Positions 26,354-34,969 of a stretch of 64,000 bases of DNA are shown in pieces. The notes below the pieces were generated by a model. That model saw nothing but the letters and a program-made list of their open reading frames with translations. It was not told where the DNA came from and ran no database searches. The DNA comes from Micromonospora arborensis (GTDB lineage: Bacteria > Actinomycetota > Actinomycetes > Mycobacteriales > Micromonosporaceae), in assembly GCF_003205615.1 (NCBI RefSeq), contig NZ_PYBV01000003.1:77705-141704 (forward strand), read 5' to 3'. Each line of letters starts with the position of its first letter. The first letter of the stretch is position 1. The translations under genes and the position numbers were made by a program.

Positions 26354-27024
26354 CGATTCGGGTGGTGATCGCGGACGACCAGGAACTCGTCCGCAGCGGA
26401 TTCGCCATGATCCTCGACGCCCAACCGGACATCACCGTCCTCGCCGAGGTCGGGGACGGCGAGGCGGCAGTGGCCGCCGTTCGGGAGCACCGGCCGGAGG
26501 TGGCGCTCCTGGACATCAGGATGCCGACGATGGACGGGATCGAGGCCGCTCGTCGCATCTGTGCCGACGCCGGCAGCCGGGTCATCATGCTCACCACATT
26601 CGACCAGGACGACTACATCTACGAGGCGCTCTACGCCGGGGCCAGCGGCTTCCTGCTCAAGGACGTACGCCGTGAAGACCTCGTCCACGCTGTCCGGGTG
26701 GTGGCCTCCGGCGATTCGCTGCTCGCCCCCTCGGTCACCCGGCAGATCATCGCCGACATCGCCGGTCGCCACCGGTCTGGTCAGAGTCGGCCGGCCGACG
26801 GGGCCGACGCCCGCCTCGGCGTGCTCACCACCCGCGAGCGGGAGACCCTGCACCTGCTGGGCCGAGGTCTGTCCAACGCGGAGATCGCCCAGACCTTGGT
26901 GGTCAGCGAGCACACCGTGAAGACCCATGTCAGCAGCGTGCTGACCAAACTCGGCCTCCGAGACCGCGCCCAGGCGGTGATCTGCGCCTACGAGACCGGC
27001 CTGATCGCCGTCGGCGAAGACTGA
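26350..27024 (+). CDS. NarL/LuxR-type response regulator
   Basis: A 224-residue regulator with a receiver domain (Asp9-Asp10, phospho-acceptor Asp55 in 'VALLDIRMPTMDG', Thr in 'VIMLTTFDQ', Lys in 'FLLKDVRRE') and a C-terminal LuxR helix-turn-helix ('LTTRERETLHLLGRGLSNAE', 'VVSEHTVKTHVSSVLTKLG'). It is translationally coupled to the upstream kinase. Targets are unknown. Confidence 0.95.
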   Translation: MTIRVVIADDQELVRSGFAMILDAQPDITVLAEVGDGEAAVAAVREHRPEVALLDIRMPTMDGIEAARRICADAGSRVIMLTTFDQDDYIYEALYAGASGFLLKDVRREDLVHAVRVVASGDSLLAPSVTRQIIADIAGRHRSGQSRPADGADARLGVLTTRERETLHLLGRGLSNAEIAQTLVVSEHTVKTHVSSVLTKLGLRDRAQAVICAYETGLIAVGED

Positions 27025-27077
27025 ACACCCTCCCTGTCCCTCCCCAGCCCTGCTCCCTGTCCCCTCCCCTTCCTCGT

Positions 27078-27146
27078 CGATCTTGCACTTGGTGTCGCGA
27101 CATTTGCCGCAACTGGGGCAAAGCGACGTCTGAAAGCGCAAGATCG
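27078..27146. terminator. Nested inverted repeat after the response-regulator gene
   Basis: cgatcttgcactt (27078-27090) pairs with aagcgcaagatcg (27134-27146) with one mismatch. Inside, gtcgc/gcgac and tttgcc/ggcaaa pair around gcaactgg. It shares 'gatcttg' ends with the palindrome at 1560 and may belong to a family of dispersed elements. Confidence 0.55.
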
Positions 27147-27147
27147 G

Positions 27148-27170
27148 CGGACGGACGGACGGACGGACGG
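27148..27170. repeat. Tetranucleotide (cgga) microsatellite and G-rich tract
   Basis: Nearly six copies of cgga are followed, to about 27300, by an unusually G-rich, C-poor stretch of ggcggg/gggtgggt-type sequence. This stretch can form G-quadruplexes and contains no gene. It separates convergent genes. Confidence 0.85.
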
Positions 27171-27299
27171 GCGCGCGGGCGGACGGGCCGGCGGGCGGGC
27201 GGGCCGGCGTGGCGGGCGTGGCGCGCGGGCGTGGGCGTACGGGTGGGTGGGTGTGGGGTGTGCGTGTGGTGGGCGCGCGGGTGGGGCGGGAGTGCGGGG

Positions 27300-27935
27300 C
27301 TAGGCGACGTTGTGGGGGCGGAACTGGACGCTCACCCGGGGCCCCACCGGGCGGGTGGTCTTCGGGATGGCGTGCTCCCAGGTGCGTTGGCACGAGCCGC
27401 CCATCACGATCAGGTCGCCGTGGCCCACTCCGAAGCGGAGGCTGTCGCCACCGCCGCGCGGGCGTAGCAGCAGCGGTCGGGGTGCTCCGAAGGAGACGAT
27501 CGCGACGATGGTGTCGCTGTGTGCGGAGCGGCCGATGGTGTCGCCGTGCCAGGCGACGCTGTCCCGCCCGGACCGGTAGAGGCACATGCCTGCGGTGACG
27601 AAGGGTTCGCCCAACTCGGGCGCGTAGTGCCGGGTCAGCGCGGCCCGTGCCTCGGTGAGCACCGGGTGGGGCAGTCGGGCCTCGCCGCCGTACCAGCAGA
27701 GCAGGCGGGGCACGTCGACCTCGGTGTCATACATGGTGCGCCGTTCGGCACGCCAGGGCACCTCGCTGAGCAGGGTGTCGAGGACCGTGTCGGAGCCGCG
27801 CACCCAACCGGGAAGGTGGTCGACCCAGGCGCCCCGGCTGAGCTGGTGTCGGCGGAGCTGGCCGGGCAGCGGCCCCAGGGTCGGCCCGGCGTCGGCCAGG
27901 TCGAGCATCGACGGCTGGTAGGCGGCCTGCGTCAT
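27300..27935 (-). CDS. alkB: AlkB-like 2-oxoglutarate/Fe(II) dioxygenase
   Basis: A 211-residue DNA-repair-type dioxygenase that should remove methyl adducts from bases by oxidation. The iron ligands are visible as His130-x-Asp132 in 'VAWHGDTIG' and His188 in 'TWEHAIPK'. Arg200 in 'GPRVSVQFRP' should bind 2-oxoglutarate. 'RLLCWYGGEARLPHP' and 'CLYRSGRDSVAWH' match the nucleotide-lid region of bacterial AlkB. It is a single gene; no ada or alkA neighbour is seen. Confidence 0.92.
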   Translation of the reverse strand: MTQAAYQPSMLDLADAGPTLGPLPGQLRRHQLSRGAWVDHLPGWVRGSDTVLDTLLSEVPWRAERRTMYDTEVDVPRLLCWYGGEARLPHPVLTEARAALTRHYAPELGEPFVTAGMCLYRSGRDSVAWHGDTIGRSAHSDTIVAIVSFGAPRPLLLRPRGGGDSLRFGVGHGDLIVMGGSCQRTWEHAIPKTTRPVGPRVSVQFRPHNVA

Positions 27936-27942
27936 TCGGCCA

Positions 27943-27975
27943 CCCTAGCAGCACTTTCGTACACCCGTGCTAGGG
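27943..27975 (-). terminator. Hairpin between the pse operon end and alkB
   Basis: ccctagca (27943-27950) pairs with tgctaggg (27968-27975). It follows the pseG stop (27990) in the direction of transcription and could end the pse operon; it lies eight bases before the alkB start codon, so it may also affect alkB expression. Confidence 0.4.
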
Positions 27976-27989
27976 ATGACCCGCTGCGA

Positions 27990-29048
27990 TCAGTCGGTGA
28001 CGGCGGCGCCGCGGACGGCGTCGAGCACCGCCTCCACGACCCGTGCCCGGCCCTGCCCGTCGACGGTCGACCAGGCCTGCGCGCCCAGCGTCGCGCGCCG
28101 CCGCGGCGAACTGAGCAGGCCGTGCAGGGTACGCGCCGCCGTCGCGCGGGCGGCTCGTCCGGCGATCCCGGCGGCGGTCAGCTCCGGCAACTCGCCGAGG
28201 CCGGCGGCCAGGCCGTGCCGCACCACCCGGGCGTACGACTCACGTTGGTTGTCGACCACGCAGACCAGCGCGGCGGGTGCGCCGAGGCAGCAGAGTTCCC
28301 AGGTGGACGTGCCGGCGGCGCTGACCACCAGGTCGGCTTCGGTGATCAGCGTCGGCAGCGAGCTGGTGGGCGGGACCGGCCGGATGATCTGCCCGCGGCC
28401 GGGGACGACGTCCTCGACCTCCGCCTCGATCTCGGGTCGGCCGACGACGACCGTGAGGTCCATCGGGTGGCCGGTGGCCACCAGCACCCGGGTCAGGACC
28501 GGTGCCGCACCGACCGCGTCGGTGCCGCCGAAGAACGCCAGCACCCGGGGTCGGCTGACCGTCGTGGCGGGCGGGGGGACCGGTGGCCGGGCGGTGATCA
28601 CGGAGTCACGCAGCAGGGCGTACCCGCTCCCGGCGAGCAGCCGCCCGGGCAGCTCCGGCAGCTCCGCTCCGAAGTTCTGGTCGAGGTAGAGGTCGGCGAC
28701 CTGGCCCCGGCTGTCTCCGTCGATCACGGCGAGGGTGAACACGCCGGCGGCGCGGAGGGCGCCCGCCCCGGCCGGGTCCAGCTCGTAGGAGTCGAGGACC
28801 AGTACGTCCAGTTCGTGCCGGCGGGCCGCCTCGACCAGTTCGGCCGGCGTGTCCGGGCCCGGGTGCAGGGGAATGCCCCGCGTGGCGAGCTCCGCGGTGG
28901 CCCAGGGGAGCCGCTCGACGGTGCCGAACACGGCGACGTGGGCGCCTCGCGCGAGGAACTCCTCGGCGAGCGCGAGGCAGCGGACGAGATGGCCGACGCC
29001 GCGCTTCGGTCCGGCGTCGCAGCGCAACCCGACGCGGAGGGTGCTCAG
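27990..29048 (-). CDS. pseG: PseG-like nucleotide-sugar hydrolase
   Basis: A 352-residue GT-B-fold enzyme of the PseG/SpsG family. It should remove UDP from UDP-2,4-diacetamido-2,4,6-trideoxy-L-altrose, giving the free sugar used by PseI. The signature G-x-GH-x-x-R is present ('GPKRGVGHLVRCLALAEEF', His about residue 20). 'AFFGGTDAVGA' and 'VSAAGTSTWELCCLGAPAALVCVVDNQ' are typical UDP-binding blocks. No ATG/GTG/TTG fits the N terminus. The likely start is CTG at 29048, which overlaps the PseF-like stop as CTGA and has ggagga upstream; TTG seven codons later is an alternative. It is the last gene of a coupled operon. Confidence 0.83.
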   Translation of the reverse strand: MSTLRVGLRCDAGPKRGVGHLVRCLALAEEFLARGAHVAVFGTVERLPWATAELATRGIPLHPGPDTPAELVEAARRHELDVLVLDSYELDPAGAGALRAAGVFTLAVIDGDSRGQVADLYLDQNFGAELPELPGRLLAGSGYALLRDSVITARPPVPPPATTVSRPRVLAFFGGTDAVGAAPVLTRVLVATGHPMDLTVVVGRPEIEAEVEDVVPGRGQIIRPVPPTSSLPTLITEADLVVSAAGTSTWELCCLGAPAALVCVVDNQRESYARVVRHGLAAGLGELPELTAAGIAGRAARATAARTLHGLLSSPRRRATLGAQAWSTVDGQGRARVVEAVLDAVRGAAVTD

Positions 29049-29821
29049 GACTCCTCCAACTGCTTCTGACGTACGTCCGCGTTGAGCGCACGCAGCCGGG
29101 GCTGCCCGTGGAGCCAGTCGGCGAGTTTGGCCAGTGGCACGCTGACGTCCCCGAAGTGGTCGATGACGGCGCTGACCAGCGCCCAGTCCTGCTCGGTGTC
29201 GAGGGTCAGCCGCAGCTCGGAGCGGTCCGGGGTGAGCGTCACACCGAGCACCCGGAACAGCTCCGGGTGGGTGTACGCGTACGAGGTCACGTGCACCCGG
29301 TGGTGGTCGGTGGCGAGTCGGCCCAGGGTGCGCAGCGTCTCCGCTCGGATGATCTCGACGTCCAGCCCTCGGGGCAGGGTGCGGGCGATCGACGTGCTCG
29401 CGTAGTCCAGCCCGGGAACCGCCCGGTACACCGACGCGACCAGGGTGATGATCTCCGGGTCGAGCAGCGGGCAGTCGGCGGTGAACCGCATGACCGCGTC
29501 CCCCGGGTGCGCCGCGAGGGCACCCACGAACCGATCCAGTACGTCGTCGACCGGCCCGCGGTGGCACGGGACGCCCAGCCGCTCGCACTCGGCGACCACG
29601 GCGTCGTCGACCGCGTCCGTGCTGGTGGCGACCACCAGGTCGGCCAGAACGCCGCTGTCGCGGGCGGCGCGCACCACCCGGCCCAGCACGGATCGCCCGG
29701 CGAGCGGGCGGAGCACCTTGCCGGGCAGCCGGGACGAACCCATCCGGGCCTGCACGATGCCGACGATCCGGGGCCCCGCGCCGTCCGTCGGGGTCGACCC
29801 GTGCACCGGTACGCCGGTCAC
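29045..29821 (-). CDS. pseF: SpsF/PseF-like cytidylyltransferase
   Basis: A 258-residue nucleotidyltransferase with the N-terminal CTP-binding loop 'VGIVQARMGSSRLPGKVL' (residues 20-37), 'RFTADCPLLDPEII' for metal and sugar contacts, and 'DYASTSIARTLPRGLDVEII'. This SpsF-type family is found beside spsE/spsG genes and is taken to be the CMP-pseudaminic acid synthetase (PseF function). It starts at GTG 29821 with aggagg upstream and overlaps the previous stop as GTGA. The partner genes make Pse activation the best guess; activation of another nonulosonate is the alternative. Confidence 0.8.
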   Translation of the reverse strand: MTGVPVHGSTPTDGAGPRIVGIVQARMGSSRLPGKVLRPLAGRSVLGRVVRAARDSGVLADLVVATSTDAVDDAVVAECERLGVPCHRGPVDDVLDRFVGALAAHPGDAVMRFTADCPLLDPEIITLVASVYRAVPGLDYASTSIARTLPRGLDVEIIRAETLRTLGRLATDHHRVHVTSYAYTHPELFRVLGVTLTPDRSELRLTLDTEQDWALVSAVIDHFGDVSVPLAKLADWLHGQPRLRALNADVRQKQLEES

Positions 29822-31812
29822 TGCTGTTCCTCCTGCCGCTGTGGGCCGAGCGCCGCGATGGCCCGGCGCTTGGCGGCGCGGGCACCTCGCTTGGCCAGCC
29901 GGGCCGGGGTGATGGCGAGCCGGCCCACCCGGTAGCTGAGCGATCCGCTGAGCAGGCCGATCGTCGTCTCGGCCCGCCGCAGCGCCCGTTCCCGCGAGGT
30001 GAGCAGCTCCTCGGTCCACGCGGTCAGCGCCGCCAGCCGGGTGAGCTCCTCGCGCTGCCGCAGCCACGCCTCGCGCAGTTGCTGGTAGCTGTCCGCGCCG
30101 ACCGGCGGGTCGGTGGGCGCGACGGCGTGCAGCTCGGTGGCGAGGTTGACCCTGCCGTCGTGGTCCAGCCCGTGCAGGGCGGCGGCGATGGCCGCCTCGG
30201 CCTCCACCGCCTCGGCGACGGTCGTGCGGTCCACGTCGTGGCCGGCGAGCCCACCGAGCACCACGGTCAGACCGGCGACGTCGAGGGTGGACGACCACGG
30301 GTGGGCGTATCCGCCGGTGAGCAGGCTTGCCGCGAAGCGCCACAGCCCGCGGGCCAGCACCACGTCGGCGGGAAGCGCGTCGGTGGCCCGCCAGCTCGGG
30401 TCGAGCACCGTGTAACGCGCACCGTCGACGACCACGTTGTCGGTGCCGGCCAGCGCGGCGGCGCCGGCGATTCGGCCGTCGGTGTCGGCCTGGTCGGTGA
30501 GCCAGCCCGCGTACCCGTGCAGCAGCGTGCGCAGGGTCGCCAGGTCGCGGCGCAGGGCCGCGTCGAGCAGCAGGGTACGCAGCAGCCGGCCGGACGGCAC
30601 CGGCCCGGACAGCGCGTCCGCGTCCCGGTACGCGGCCTCGCGGCTGGCGAACGGCGCGGCGGCCGGCACGTTCGTGGCGGTGGCCGCGGTGAGCCCCCAC
30701 CGCCATCCCGAGGGGCCGTGCAGCACCTCCAGTACGCCGATCCCGGGTCGCCCGGTCTGCACCAGCGCCACCGGCAGGTCCTCCTCGGCGGACGGCGTGG
30801 CCGGGGCCGCGGGCCCGGCGGGCCGGTGGGCGAGGATCAGCCAGCCCGGTGCGAGGTCGGCGGCACGTCCGGCGTGCAGCGCGTCCACCGCCAGCCGGGC
30901 CGGGTCCTGGAGCACCGTGGCGCCGGTGAAACCGCCGGCACACGCTCCGTGCAGCACCGCGTCGAAGAGGCCGGAGCCGCGGTCGGAGTCGAGGTCGTCG
31001 GCGTCGAGCAGCGCCGTCGGGGTGTTGGCATCGGGGTACGCGGCCCAGCACGCGGCCGGCTGCAGCTCCGCTGCGGTGAGCCGCTCGCGCAACTGGTCCC
31101 GGTTGGCCGGGTGGGTGCGATCGAGCACCCCGCCGATGGTCCACTCGGAATCGTCCCGGCCGGCGTACCAGGGGGTGGTGGCGACCAGCCGGTGCAGGCC
31201 GAGCGGGTTGTCCAGGCGCAGCAGCAACGCGCCACCCGGTCGTAGGGCGGCGACCAGTCGCGCCAGCACGCCGTCCCAGCCGAGCCGGGTGCCCTCCACC
31301 GACTCCACCGGGTCCAGCCCGGCGGCGGCGATCACCACGTCGTACGTCTCGTCGTCGGGCAACCCGGCCGGGCCACCCACCACCACGTGGGCGGCTCGCT
31401 GGGCCAGCGCGACCGCGTCCGGGTGGCTGCGCAGCAGGCAGGTCACCTCGGCGTGGCCGAGCTGGTCGAGCAGGGCCGGGTCGTGCGGCCCGGCCACGAG
31501 GACGCGAGCGCCGGGCGGCACGAGCCGGGCGGCCAGCGCGGCGACGGGCCCACCGTCGGCCAACCGCTCCTGCGGCAGGTCGGACCAGGCCAGCATCTCG
31601 CCGCCCGGCAGGGTGATCCGGCCGGCGGGTGCCGTCGCAGAGGCTGTCGGGGAACCCTGCAGCGGCTGCGACGGGCCCGGCCGACGACCGGCGGCGTTGG
31701 AGTGTGATCCGGATACAACACCGGTACCCGGATCACACTCCGCCTTGCCGGATCGCCGCCTGGACTCCGCCTCGCTCGCCCCGGGGTTCCCCGACAGCCT
31801 CTCAGTCGTCAC
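29818..31812 (-). CDS. SAM-dependent methyltransferase-like glycan-locus protein
   Basis: Up to 664 residues. A Rossmann methyltransferase domain lies at about 75-330: 'ARVLVAGPHDPALLDQLGHA' for motif I, 'YDVVIAAAGLD' for motif IV, and 'VAALRPGGALLLRLDNPLG' for motif VI. A second, unrecognised region of 230 residues follows, then a C-terminal coiled coil ('LREAWLRQREELTRLAAL') and a basic tail of the kind that ends many actinobacterial wall-glycan enzymes. It may methylate a sugar of the polymer. The N-terminal 70 residues are low-quality sequence encoded by a nested palindromic element. The true start may be ATG about 31600 ('MLAWSDLP') rather than GTG 31812, although the latter overlaps the upstream stop and has ggagga upstream. 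Confidence 0.7.
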   Translation of the reverse strand: MTTERLSGNPGASEAESRRRSGKAECDPGTGVVSGSHSNAAGRRPGPSQPLQGSPTASATAPAGRITLPGGEMLAWSDLPQERLADGGPVAALAARLVPPGARVLVAGPHDPALLDQLGHAEVTCLLRSHPDAVALAQRAAHVVVGGPAGLPDDETYDVVIAAAGLDPVESVEGTRLGWDGVLARLVAALRPGGALLLRLDNPLGLHRLVATTPWYAGRDDSEWTIGGVLDRTHPANRDQLRERLTAAELQPAACWAAYPDANTPTALLDADDLDSDRGSGLFDAVLHGACAGGFTGATVLQDPARLAVDALHAGRAADLAPGWLILAHRPAGPAAPATPSAEEDLPVALVQTGRPGIGVLEVLHGPSGWRWGLTAATATNVPAAAPFASREAAYRDADALSGPVPSGRLLRTLLLDAALRRDLATLRTLLHGYAGWLTDQADTDGRIAGAAALAGTDNVVVDGARYTVLDPSWRATDALPADVVLARGLWRFAASLLTGGYAHPWSSTLDVAGLTVVLGGLAGHDVDRTTVAEAVEAEAAIAAALHGLDHDGRVNLATELHAVAPTDPPVGADSYQQLREAWLRQREELTRLAALTAWTEELLTSRERALRRAETTIGLLSGSLSYRVGRLAITPARLAKRGARAAKRRAIAALGPQRQEEQQ
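31639..31802. repeat. Nested palindromic element in the 5' end of the methyltransferase gene
   Basis: An outer pair of perfect 19-bp inverted repeats (31639-31657 agaggctgtcggggaaccc; 31784-31802) encloses an inner perfect 14-bp palindrome (ggagtgtgatccgg at 31699-31712; 31728-31741). The outer right arm ends at the first base of the upstream gene's stop codon. The arrangement looks like an inserted MITE-like or transcription-terminating element that has remained translatable. Confidence 0.75.
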
Positions 31813-32650
31813 GGTGGTCCTCTTCCTCCTGGAGGTTCGCCCAACCGAGCAGCTCGCGCAGCTCTGCCGGGGTGCAGCGGTGGTCGGTGCCCAGCTCGGC
31901 GCGGGCGATCTCGACCGCGGTGGACAGGTCGACCGTGGCGCCGTGCAGCTCCGGCCACTGCCGCCGGATCCGGGCGGTCCCGCCGAAGGTCGGGTCCTCG
32001 TTGGACAGGATCATCGGGTCGCCGTAGACCGCCGGTTCGCATCCCGCCGCGATGCCGTAGAAGATCGCACTGGTCAGCCGGTTGGATGCTACCCGGCGGT
32101 GGCGGCGCAACTCGGTCAGCTGCCTGTCGAGGAACTCCGGGTCGGTGTCCTTCCACCAGTGCCCCCGGTAGCCGTGGCAGATCACCCGGAACCCGGCGCG
32201 CTCGTAGAGGCGACGGACGCTGCGCATCCGGTACTCGTGCCAGTAGAGGCAGACGGTGACCGGGCCGGGCTCGGTCTCCTGGATCAGCGCGATCAGCTTC
32301 CGGTGGTCACCCTTGACGTGCTGGCCCTCCCAGCCGTGGAACGGGTACCAGATGGTGCCCTCCCGCTCCTCGGCCGGCGGTTCCTCGGGGCGCATGGCCA
32401 GCAGGTAGCTGAACGGGGCTCCGATGACGACCACGTTGCGCCGCCCCACCGACCAGGCCCGTCGGCGGGTCTGTTCCGACCAGAGCAGGCTCGGGGTGCG
32501 CTCGGCGTACGGGTGACCGGGGGCCAGGCCGTCACCGATGTTCCAGCCGTGCTGCACGTACCCGTTGATCCGCGGTGGGTGCCGGTCGCCGAGACCGGCG
32601 TAGCGGGCCAGCACGTGCGCGTGGCCGTAGAAGTGGTTGGCGTGGTGCAT
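31802..32650 (-). CDS. Unassigned glycan-locus protein, possible GT-B-type glycosyltransferase
   Basis: A 282-residue soluble protein in the coupled pse operon, 10 bases after pseC. 'NHFYGHAHVLARYAGL' at the N terminus and 'RRVASNRLTSAIFYGIAAGCEPAVYGDPM' near residue 205 resemble the C-terminal donor-binding lobe of surface-carbohydrate glycosyltransferases, in which a Ser-Asn-x-x-x-Ser-A motif precedes 'VYGDP'. This could make it a nonulosonic acid (Pse) transferase, but that is inferred from position and general look; I do not recognise a named family. The ATG start has only a weak Shine-Dalgarno (ggga). Confidence 0.55.
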   Translation of the reverse strand: MHHANHFYGHAHVLARYAGLGDRHPPRINGYVQHGWNIGDGLAPGHPYAERTPSLLWSEQTRRRAWSVGRRNVVVIGAPFSYLLAMRPEEPPAEEREGTIWYPFHGWEGQHVKGDHRKLIALIQETEPGPVTVCLYWHEYRMRSVRRLYERAGFRVICHGYRGHWWKDTDPEFLDRQLTELRRHRRVASNRLTSAIFYGIAAGCEPAVYGDPMILSNEDPTFGGTARIRRQWPELHGATVDLSTAVEIARAELGTDHRCTPAELRELLGWANLQEEEDHRDD

Positions 32651-32660
32651 CAGGTTCCCA

Positions 32661-33818
32661 TCAGGCGGCGGTACGCACCGAGCCGACCCGTAGGGCCGCG
32701 GTCAGCGCGTCGATGACGCGATCCTGGTCGGTGTCGCTGAGTCCCGGGTAGAGCGGCAGCGACAGCTGCTGGGAGTAGAACGACTCGGCCACCGGGCAGG
32801 ATCCGCGCCGGTAACCGAGGTCGGCGAAGGCCGGGTGCCAGTGCACCGGGATGTAGTTGACCTGCACGCCGATGCCGGCGGCCCGCATCCGGTCGTACAC
32901 CTCGCGGCGACGCCCGTCGAGCACCCGGATCGGGTAGAGGTGCCAGGCCGGGTCGGCCCAGGACCTGCGTGTCGGCAGCAGCACGCCGTTCAGGTCGGCC
33001 AGCGCCTCGTCGTAGCGGGCGACGAGGGCGGTCCGTCGCGCCTTGAACTCGGCGAGCCGGCGCAGTTGACTGCGGCCCAGGGCGCAGAGCACATCCGGCA
33101 GGCGGTAGTTCAGCCCGAACTCGTGCACCTCCTGGTGCCAGCCGCCCTCGTCCGGGAAGCGCAGCTCGTCGCGCTCGCGCACCATGCCGACGCCGCGGAA
33201 CCGGCGGGCCCGCTCCAAGACCTGCGGGTCCAGTGCGGCGACCGCGCCGCCCTCGGCGGTGGTCAGGTTCTTGGTGGGAAAGAACGAGAACGTGGTCAGG
33301 TCGGCAAGCGAACCCACCGGCCGGCCGTGGTAGGTCCCGCCGATCGAGTGCGCCGCGTCGGCGAGGAGCAACGCGTCGCTGCCCACCAGCGACTTGCGGA
33401 GCGCGTCGTAGTCGGCGGGGTGGCCGGCGTAGTCGACCGCGGAGACGACCTTGGTCCGCGAGGTGACCGCGGCGGCGGCCGCCGCCGGGTCGAGGCAGAA
33501 GGTCTCGTCCTCCACGTCGGCGAAGACGATCTTCGCCCCGAGGGCGACCGCGCTGCTGGCGGTCGCCACGAACGTCATCGGCGGAACGACCACCTCGTCA
33601 CCCGGGCCAACCCCGGCAGCCGCGTACGCCACGTGCAGCGCCGCGGTGCCGTTGGAGACGGCGGTGACGCCGACCCCACCGGTCCAGGTGGCGAGGTCGG
33701 CCTCGAACGCGTCGACCTGCGGCCCGGTGGTGAGCCAGTCGCCGCGCAGCACGTCGGCGACGGCGGCGATGTCGTCCTCGGTGACCGACTGCCGGCCGTA
33801 CGGGAGCATTCCCGTCAT
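32661..33818 (-). CDS. pseC: PseC-like UDP-4-keto-sugar aminotransferase
   Basis: A 385-residue PLP enzyme of the DegT/DnrJ/EryC1/StrS family. It should aminate C4 of the PseB product to give UDP-4-amino-4,6-dideoxy-AltNAc. The internal-aldimine Lys183 lies in 'FSFFPTKNLTTAEGG', with 'LLADAAHSIGGTYHGRPVG' (PLP Asp and His) just before and 'VQVNYIPVHWHPAF' near the C terminus. The N-terminal 'MLPYGRQSVTEDDIAAV' and 'VSNGTAALHVA' fit PseC. The start overlaps pseB as ATGA. Confidence 0.88.
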   Translation of the reverse strand: MTGMLPYGRQSVTEDDIAAVADVLRGDWLTTGPQVDAFEADLATWTGGVGVTAVSNGTAALHVAYAAAGVGPGDEVVVPPMTFVATASSAVALGAKIVFADVEDETFCLDPAAAAAAVTSRTKVVSAVDYAGHPADYDALRKSLVGSDALLLADAAHSIGGTYHGRPVGSLADLTTFSFFPTKNLTTAEGGAVAALDPQVLERARRFRGVGMVRERDELRFPDEGGWHQEVHEFGLNYRLPDVLCALGRSQLRRLAEFKARRTALVARYDEALADLNGVLLPTRRSWADPAWHLYPIRVLDGRRREVYDRMRAAGIGVQVNYIPVHWHPAFADLGYRRGSCPVAESFYSQQLSLPLYPGLSDTDQDRVIDALTAALRVGSVRTAA

Positions 33819-34798
33819 GCGGTGAGGCCGAGCATGTCGCGTAGCTGCTCGACGGTGAGCCACTCGTCGTTGGTGTCCGACTGGTAGGCGAAGCCGTCCG
33901 GCACCGGGTCGCAGTCGACCGGCGGCTGGTAGCCCCAGGTGGCGATGGTCGGCTGGACGATGAACCGGCCGTCGGCGCGCAGCGTCCGCCGGCTGTCGTC
34001 GGGCGCGATCATCTCCTCGTGCAGCTTCTCGCCCGGCCGGATCCCGATCTCGTGGGTGGTGGCATCCGGGGCCACGGCCTCGACCAGGTCGAGGATGCGC
34101 ATGCTCGGGATGCGCGGCACGAACAGTTCGCCACCCTGCATCTGGTCGAACGAGTCCATGACGAACTGCACGGCCTGGTCGAGCGTGATCCAGAAGCGGG
34201 TCATCCGCTTGTCGGTGATCGGCAGGCTCTTGCCCTCGGCGGCCAGCCGCCGGAACAGCGGGACGACCGAACCGCGGCTGCCCACCACGTTGCCGTAGCG
34301 CACGACGGCGAACCGGGTGGGGTGCTGGGCGGCGTAGTGGTTCGCCGAGACGAACAGCTTGTCGCCGACCAGCTTCGTCGCGCCGTACAGGTTGATCGGG
34401 CTGGACGCCTTGTCGGTGGAGAGCGCGATGACCTTCTTGACACCGGCCTCGATCGCGGCGTCGACGACATGCTGGGAACCGGTGATGTTGGTGGCGATGT
34501 ACTCGGAGGGGTTGTACTCCGCGGTGTCCACCTGCTTGAGCGCGGCGGCGTGCACCACGTGGTCCACGCCGTGCATGGCCCGGGTGAGGCGGTGCCGGTC
34601 CCGGATGTCGCCGATGAACCAGCGCAGCCGGGGGTCGTCGCCGAGCTGCTGGCGCAACTCGTACTGCTTGAGCTCGTCGCGGGAGAACACGACCACGCGG
34701 GCCGGGTCGGCCTCGGTGAGGATGTGCCGGAGGAAGGTCCTGCCGAAGGAACCCGTTCCCCCGGTGATCAGAATGGACGACCCATTCAACTCACTCAA
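33815..34798 (-). CDS. pseB: PseB-like UDP-GlcNAc 4,6-dehydratase (5-inverting)
   Basis: A 327-residue extended SDR enzyme and first step of pseudaminic acid synthesis. The NADP loop is 'ITGGTGSFG' (residues 11-19). The catalytic Asp129-Lys130 pair lies in 'ALSTDKASSPINLYGATK' with Tyr138 and Lys142, the PseB/FlaA1 arrangement rather than a standard 4,6-dehydratase one. The short length (membrane-free) also fits PseB and not the large WbpM type. The TTG start is chosen because gggag lies seven bases upstream and the family N terminus begins there. It opens the operon pseB-pseC-unknown-methyltransferase-pseF-pseG. Confidence 0.9.
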   Translation of the reverse strand: MSELNGSSILITGGTGSFGRTFLRHILTEADPARVVVFSRDELKQYELRQQLGDDPRLRWFIGDIRDRHRLTRAMHGVDHVVHAAALKQVDTAEYNPSEYIATNITGSQHVVDAAIEAGVKKVIALSTDKASSPINLYGATKLVGDKLFVSANHYAAQHPTRFAVVRYGNVVGSRGSVVPLFRRLAAEGKSLPITDKRMTRFWITLDQAVQFVMDSFDQMQGGELFVPRIPSMRILDLVEAVAPDATTHEIGIRPGEKLHEEMIAPDDSRRTLRADGRFIVQPTIATWGYQPPVDCDPVPDGFAYQSDTNDEWLTVEQLRDMLGLTA

Positions 34799-34857
34799 TT
34801 TGGCGCTCCCGTGATCGTGGATGAACGGGCGGCCCTCGGCCGGCCGACCGGGGTGAG

Positions 34858-34901
34858 ACGCTAGCCATGGCGGGTTAACTCCCCGACGCTCACGGGTGAA
34901 C
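34858..34901 (-). promoter_or_regulatory. pseB promoter region with two PHO-box-like heptads
   Basis: On the minus strand GTTCACC (34901-34895) and GTTAACC (34879-34873) are exactly 22 bases (two 11-bp units) apart. A -10-like TAGCGT follows at 34863-34858, with no good -35 hexamer, as expected for an activated promoter. Confidence 0.45.
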
Positions 34902-34969
34902 CACGACCCCTGCTCCTGTGAATGCCGAGCACCGCGTAGGCAAACACTGTCGACCAAAACGCAATGGGC

